A stretch of DNA of 9,213 bases. Source: Deltaproteobacteria bacterium (GTDB lineage Bacteria > Desulfobacterota > Desulfobacteria > Desulfobacterales > SURF-7). This document shows positions 6,416 through 9,213 of the stretch, piece by piece (position 1 is the first letter of the stretch; each line of letters begins with the position of its first letter). The DNA lies in NCBI GenBank assembly GCA_019307665.1, contig JAFDJC010000117.1:1-9213 (forward strand), written 5' to 3'. The position numbers and the translations under genes are program-made. Below the pieces are notes generated by a model that saw only the letters and a program-made list of their open reading frames with translations, ran no database searches and had not been told where the DNA came from.

Positions 6416-6417
6416 CT

Positions 6418-7449
6418 ATGGTAAGGAGCAGAACCGCTTCATATCATTACAGGACAGTCCCGAGCCTGATCTCTGCTGTTTTTGTATCTTGTTTTATATC
6501 CTGGCTGTTGTTTTTTATTCAGGCATGCGGGAATAAGACCGGAATAGAGAATACGCAAAACAATACGGTAACCGGCATACATAAAAAAATCGAAAAAGGT
6601 TCTGTTTCCGTAACGATTGATACAGATAAAAGAGAGATAACAGTAGCTGAGCGCCTAACCCTGACTGTCAGTGCCGCCTGCAGTGAAGACTGGGAAATCA
6701 ATTTGCCCGGCATTGATGAAAAATTTGGGCAGTTTGTTATTGTTGACTATCATACAACAAGGCCTGAGCTTTCAGATCAGAAACAAAAGACAATCAGCCG
6801 GTCGTATCTTCTTGAGCCTTTCCTTGCAGGCGAATATACTATACCACCGATAACCATAGGGTTTAGAAAGGATGGGGAAACGGTCGATATTACAACACCG
6901 GAAATCAACATCAACGTAGCATCTCTGCTCCCTGAAAATAAAACGGATTATAAGATTCATGATATTCAGCCTCCGCTGAAACTGCCTTTTTCACTTCCAA
7001 TATGGGTGTACGCGGTTTGTTTTGCCGTCATTGCAATCTTGATTGTATTATCTTTTTTCGTTTTTAGAAGAAGAAGATTACAAACCATAAAGGAGATAAA
7101 AGTTGATCCGGGCGAAATCGCTTTAAGGGAACTTGAAGCACTGGTTTCTGAAAAACTGGAAGAAAAAGGTGAGACCAAGCGGCTTTATCATGGAGTTTCC
7201 AATATTCTTCGGCGCTATATAGAGCGCTGTTTTGGAATTCATGCGCCTGAACAGACAACAGAGGAGTTTCTGGCCGGTTTGGAAAAAGGGAGTCGGTTTC
7301 CGGATAAGTATAACCGGCTGCTAAAAACTTTTTTAAGGTATTGTGACCTTGTTAAATTCGCTGAACATCAGCCGCAAAGGGATGATATTCAGAATGCATT
7401 TGGAAGTTGTCGTGAATTCATCCACGGCTCCAGAGAGAAGGAGCAGTGA
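6418..7449 (+). CDS. Membrane protein with BatD-like exported domain and DUF4381-like tail
   Basis: This is a 343-residue protein. The N-terminus is an export signal of about 37 residues (hydrophobic 14-36, SLISAVFVSCFISWLLFF) ending in IQAC-G, which resembles a lipobox with C37 as the possible lipidated residue. Residues 60-170 are beta-rich, with VSVTIDTDKREITVAERLTLTV and LAGEYTIPPITIGF, like the Ig-like domains of BatD/oxygen-tolerance proteins. A transmembrane helix (194-216) is followed by RRRR, so the tail faces the cytosol. The tail (230-335: LVSEKLEEKGETKRLYHGVSNILRRYIERCFGI ... TTEEFLAGL ... LLKTFLRYCDLVKFAEH) resembles DUF4381-type C-termini in Bat operons. The ATG at 6418 with GAGGAAG upstream is chosen over an in-frame ATG at 6277, which lies deep in the DUF58 gene. 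It could bridge periplasmic and cytosolic parts of the complex; this is inferred. Confidence 0.85.
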   Translation: MVRSRTASYHYRTVPSLISAVFVSCFISWLLFFIQACGNKTGIENTQNNTVTGIHKKIEKGSVSVTIDTDKREITVAERLTLTVSAACSEDWEINLPGIDEKFGQFVIVDYHTTRPELSDQKQKTISRSYLLEPFLAGEYTIPPITIGFRKDGETVDITTPEININVASLLPENKTDYKIHDIQPPLKLPFSLPIWVYAVCFAVIAILIVLSFFVFRRRRLQTIKEIKVDPGEIALRELEALVSEKLEEKGETKRLYHGVSNILRRYIERCFGIHAPEQTTEEFLAGLEKGSRFPDKYNRLLKTFLRYCDLVKFAEHQPQRDDIQNAFGSCREFIHGSREKEQ

Positions 7450-8507
7450 TGCGCTTTGAGTCACCATGGGTCTTTTTACTGCTTGCAATCATTCCCTTGC
7501 TGATATGGATGAAGTATGGCCGTGCAGTTAAGGGAACTTTGATTTTTTCTTCTGTTGCCGATGTTAAAAAGGCAGGTCTGTCCGTGCGCCAGGCATTTTC
7601 AGGTCTGCCCGGTATGCTCAGAGTTTTTGCTTTGGTCTGCCTGATCATAGCCCTCGCAAGGCCACAGACCGGTATGGAGCAGGTGCGTGAGATCAGTAAG
7701 GGCATTGCCATTGAAATGGTTATAGACCGTTCCGGCAGCATGGGTGCGGAGATGAAATATGGTGGCAACGCGATGAATCGTCTTGATGTGGTAAAGCAAG
7801 TGTTTAGTGATTTTGTACTTGGAGATGGAAATGAGCTGGAAGGACGCAAGGATGATTTGGTGGGCATGATCGCCTTTGCACGCTACCCGGATACAATTTG
7901 TCCGCTGACTCTGGCGCATGGAGCATTCCCTGCTTTTATGGAAAGCATCAAACTTGTAAGAACTCGAGATGAAGATGGTACGGCAATCGGTGATGCTATC
8001 GCCCTTGCTGCTGCACGGCTGAAAAAAGTAGATGAAACAATTGCGAGACAGAGGAAAAAAGGAGAGAACCCTTACCATATCAAAAGCAGGGTGATCATTC
8101 TTTTATCTGATGGTGAGAACAATTATGGCCGGCGTAGTCCTTTAGAAGCTGCTGAAATCGCTTCAGAGTGGGGAATAAAAGTTTATGCCATAGCTATTGG
8201 AGGTGGCGAAGCCGTGACATCGATAAAGACGCCATTTGGGGTATACAAGATGCCTGTGGGGCCAAGGGTTGACACCAGTGAATTAAAGGCGGTTGCCGAA
8301 AAAACCGGAGGGTTTTTTCGGCAGGCCCAGAATGCCGAAGCGCTTCGTGAAATATATCGGGAAATCGATGGGATGGAAAGGACAGAGATCGAATCCGTCA
8401 GGTTTGTGGATTACAAAGAGGTCTTTCATTGGCCTCTTCTTGCCGGCCTTTTTTTGATCGGGCTTGAAATTATTTTGACTTCAACTTTATTCAGGAAGAT
8501 TCCGTGA
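7449..8507 (+). CDS. batA: BatA-like membrane-anchored von Willebrand A protein
   Basis: This is a 352-residue protein. Two N-terminal hydrophobic segments (7-21 and 55-70) frame an aerotolerance-type N-terminal region. The vWA domain spans about 86-310, and a C-terminal membrane helix lies at 328-346. The MIDAS residues are D93-x-S95-x-S97 in IDRSGS, T178 in DGTAIGD and D221 in LLSDGEN. A lysine-rich stretch of about 20 residues (190-212) precedes the ILLSDGEN strand. The ATG overlaps the stop of the preceding gene by 1 nt (TGATG) and has AAGGAG just upstream; a GTG one codon earlier is less likely. BatA/BatB proteins were described in Bacteroides aerotolerance loci and act with MoxR. The BatA name rests on gene order and architecture. 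Confidence 0.92.
   Translation: MRFESPWVFLLLAIIPLLIWMKYGRAVKGTLIFSSVADVKKAGLSVRQAFSGLPGMLRVFALVCLIIALARPQTGMEQVREISKGIAIEMVIDRSGSMGAEMKYGGNAMNRLDVVKQVFSDFVLGDGNELEGRKDDLVGMIAFARYPDTICPLTLAHGAFPAFMESIKLVRTRDEDGTAIGDAIALAAARLKKVDETIARQRKKGENPYHIKSRVIILLSDGENNYGRRSPLEAAEIASEWGIKVYAIAIGGGEAVTSIKTPFGVYKMPVGPRVDTSELKAVAEKTGGFFRQAQNAEALREIYREIDGMERTEIESVRFVDYKEVFHWPLLAGLFLIGLEIILTSTLFRKIP
8493..8498 (+). promoter_or_regulatory. Ribosome binding site of batB, deciding a GTG start
   Basis: AGGAAG ends 5 nt before GTG 8504-8506. This supports the GTG, which overlaps the batA stop as GTGA, over the in-frame ATG at 8534 that would remove ten residues before the first membrane helix. Confidence 0.65.
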
Positions 8508-9213
8508 GCACTATTAGATTTCAGAATATAGACATGCTCTTTCTTATATGGGTGGCGCCTCTGGTATTCGGTATTTACTGGTATGCCTGGCGGAAAAAAC
8601 AAAGAAGTCTTACACTTTTTATCGAAAAAGGGCTTATAGACCGCAACCGTATTACTGTGAATTATTCCGGAAGAAGGAGAAGGGTGGCTTTGATGATGGC
8701 CGCCATTATTTTAATTGTCATTGCAGCAGCCCGCCCGGCGTGGAACATGAAGTCGGAGACAGTGGAACAGAGAGGGAGAGACGTTGTTTTTCTTCTCGAT
8801 GTATCAAAAAGCATGCTTGCCGAGGATCTGGCGCCGAATCGTCTTGAGCGCGCAAAACTGGCCATTAAGGACTGTATTGAAAAACTTGAGGGGGACAGGG
8901 TCGCACTTGTGGTTTTTGCCGGATCTGCTGCAGTAAAATGTCCCCTTACCCTTGATTACGGTTTTTTCAGAATGATGCTTGATCATATATCCATTGACAG
9001 CGTCTCACGTGGCGGCACAATGATCGGTGACGCACTTCGAAAGGTTATGACTGACGTTTTTGATGACAGGACAAGGGAATTTAGAGATATCATCCTCATA
9101 ACGGATGGTGAAGACCATGAAAGTTTGCCGGTAGAAGCTGCAGAAAAAGCCGGACAAAAAGAGATTCGTCTTATTGCAATCGGACTGGGTGACGAAAATG
9201 ATGGAAGGCGTAT
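8504..9213 (+). CDS. batB: BatB-like membrane-anchored von Willebrand A protein, 3' end beyond window
   Basis: The first 236 residues are visible. Hydrophobic segments at 11-28 (MLFLIWVAPLVFGIYWYA) and 62-77 (ALMMAAIILIVIAAAR) precede a vWA domain. This domain begins at RGRDVVFLLDVSKSM, where the DxSxS motif is D99, S101, S103. The other MIDAS residues are T172 in GGTMIGDAL and D201 in LITDGEDHE. The segment VALVVFAGSAAVKCPLTLDY (133-152) is typical of Bat vWA proteins and is echoed in batA as MIAFARYPDTICPLTL. It starts with GTG, with a 4-nt overlap (GTGA) with batA. In Bat operons the second vWA protein often carries or is followed by TPR repeats (BatC), then BatD; neither can be seen here. 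The gene continues past the right edge with no stop. Confidence 0.92.
   Translation, partial: MSTIRFQNIDMLFLIWVAPLVFGIYWYAWRKKQRSLTLFIEKGLIDRNRITVNYSGRRRRVALMMAAIILIVIAAARPAWNMKSETVEQRGRDVVFLLDVSKSMLAEDLAPNRLERAKLAIKDCIEKLEGDRVALVVFAGSAAVKCPLTLDYGFFRMMLDHISIDSVSRGGTMIGDALRKVMTDVFDDRTREFRDIILITDGEDHESLPVEAAEKAGQKEIRLIAIGLGDENDGRR

Noticed and set aside
6277..6417. N-terminal extension of the BatD-like gene to ATG 6277
   Set aside because: It would overlap the DUF58 gene by 139 nt. The ATG at 6418 has a good ribosome site and is directly followed by the export signal.
7418..7867. Open frame of 149 codons on the minus strand
   Set aside because: It is antisense to batA; the Ser/Pro/Arg-rich translation has no domain.
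8548..8847. Open frame of 99 codons on the plus strand
   Set aside because: It is an out-of-frame reading of batB, whose own frame from GTG 8504 has membrane helices and a vWA MIDAS.

Overview
The window holds nine protein genes in three blocks: two minus-strand blocks on the left and one plus-strand block on the right. No RNA gene, mobile element or CRISPR array is visible. Base composition is moderate and looks AT-richer around 1200-2970. Shine-Dalgarno sites are clear and genes are tightly packed. A MoxR/Bat cluster, a MinD/ParA-like ATPase with a J-like/RodZ-type HTH partner, and a TetR-SDR pair suggest a Gram-negative bacterium, most likely a deltaproteobacterium (Desulfobacterota, Desulfobacterales-like). 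That assignment is inference from gene content and protein style; no marker gene is present.

Left block (1-1114, minus strand): a TetR-family regulator is followed 8 nt later by a short-chain dehydrogenase/reductase that runs off the left edge. A near-perfect 33-bp inverted repeat lies just upstream of the regulator and is probably its operator, so the two genes likely form one autoregulated unit.

Middle block (1203-2799, minus strand): two overlapping genes encode a MinD/ParA/FlhG-like P-loop ATPase and a small cytosolic protein. The small protein joins a J-like N-terminal domain that lacks the HPD tripeptide to a C-terminal HTH domain of the type found in RodZ, but it has no membrane anchor. 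This pair is the least conventional part of the window. Its function cannot be stated from the sequence.

Right block (2968-9213, plus strand): a secreted or periplasmic beta-propeller protein, with twelve FSPDS-type repeats at a nearly constant 37-residue spacing, lies 62 nt upstream of a MoxR/Bat operon. The operon genes are moxR (AAA+ ATPase), a DUF58 protein with a von Willebrand A fold, a membrane protein combining a BatD-like exported domain with a DUF4381-like cytosolic tail, batA (membrane vWA) and batB (membrane vWA, cut by the right edge). Neighbouring operon genes overlap by 1-4 nt or are 2 nt apart, so they are almost certainly co-transcribed and translationally coupled. In related systems the MoxR ATPase acts with metal-binding vWA proteins in chaperone-like or complex-maturation roles and in envelope stress tolerance. 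All three vWA proteins here keep the MIDAS residues. The propeller protein is a candidate extracytoplasmic partner because of its position, but this is inference.
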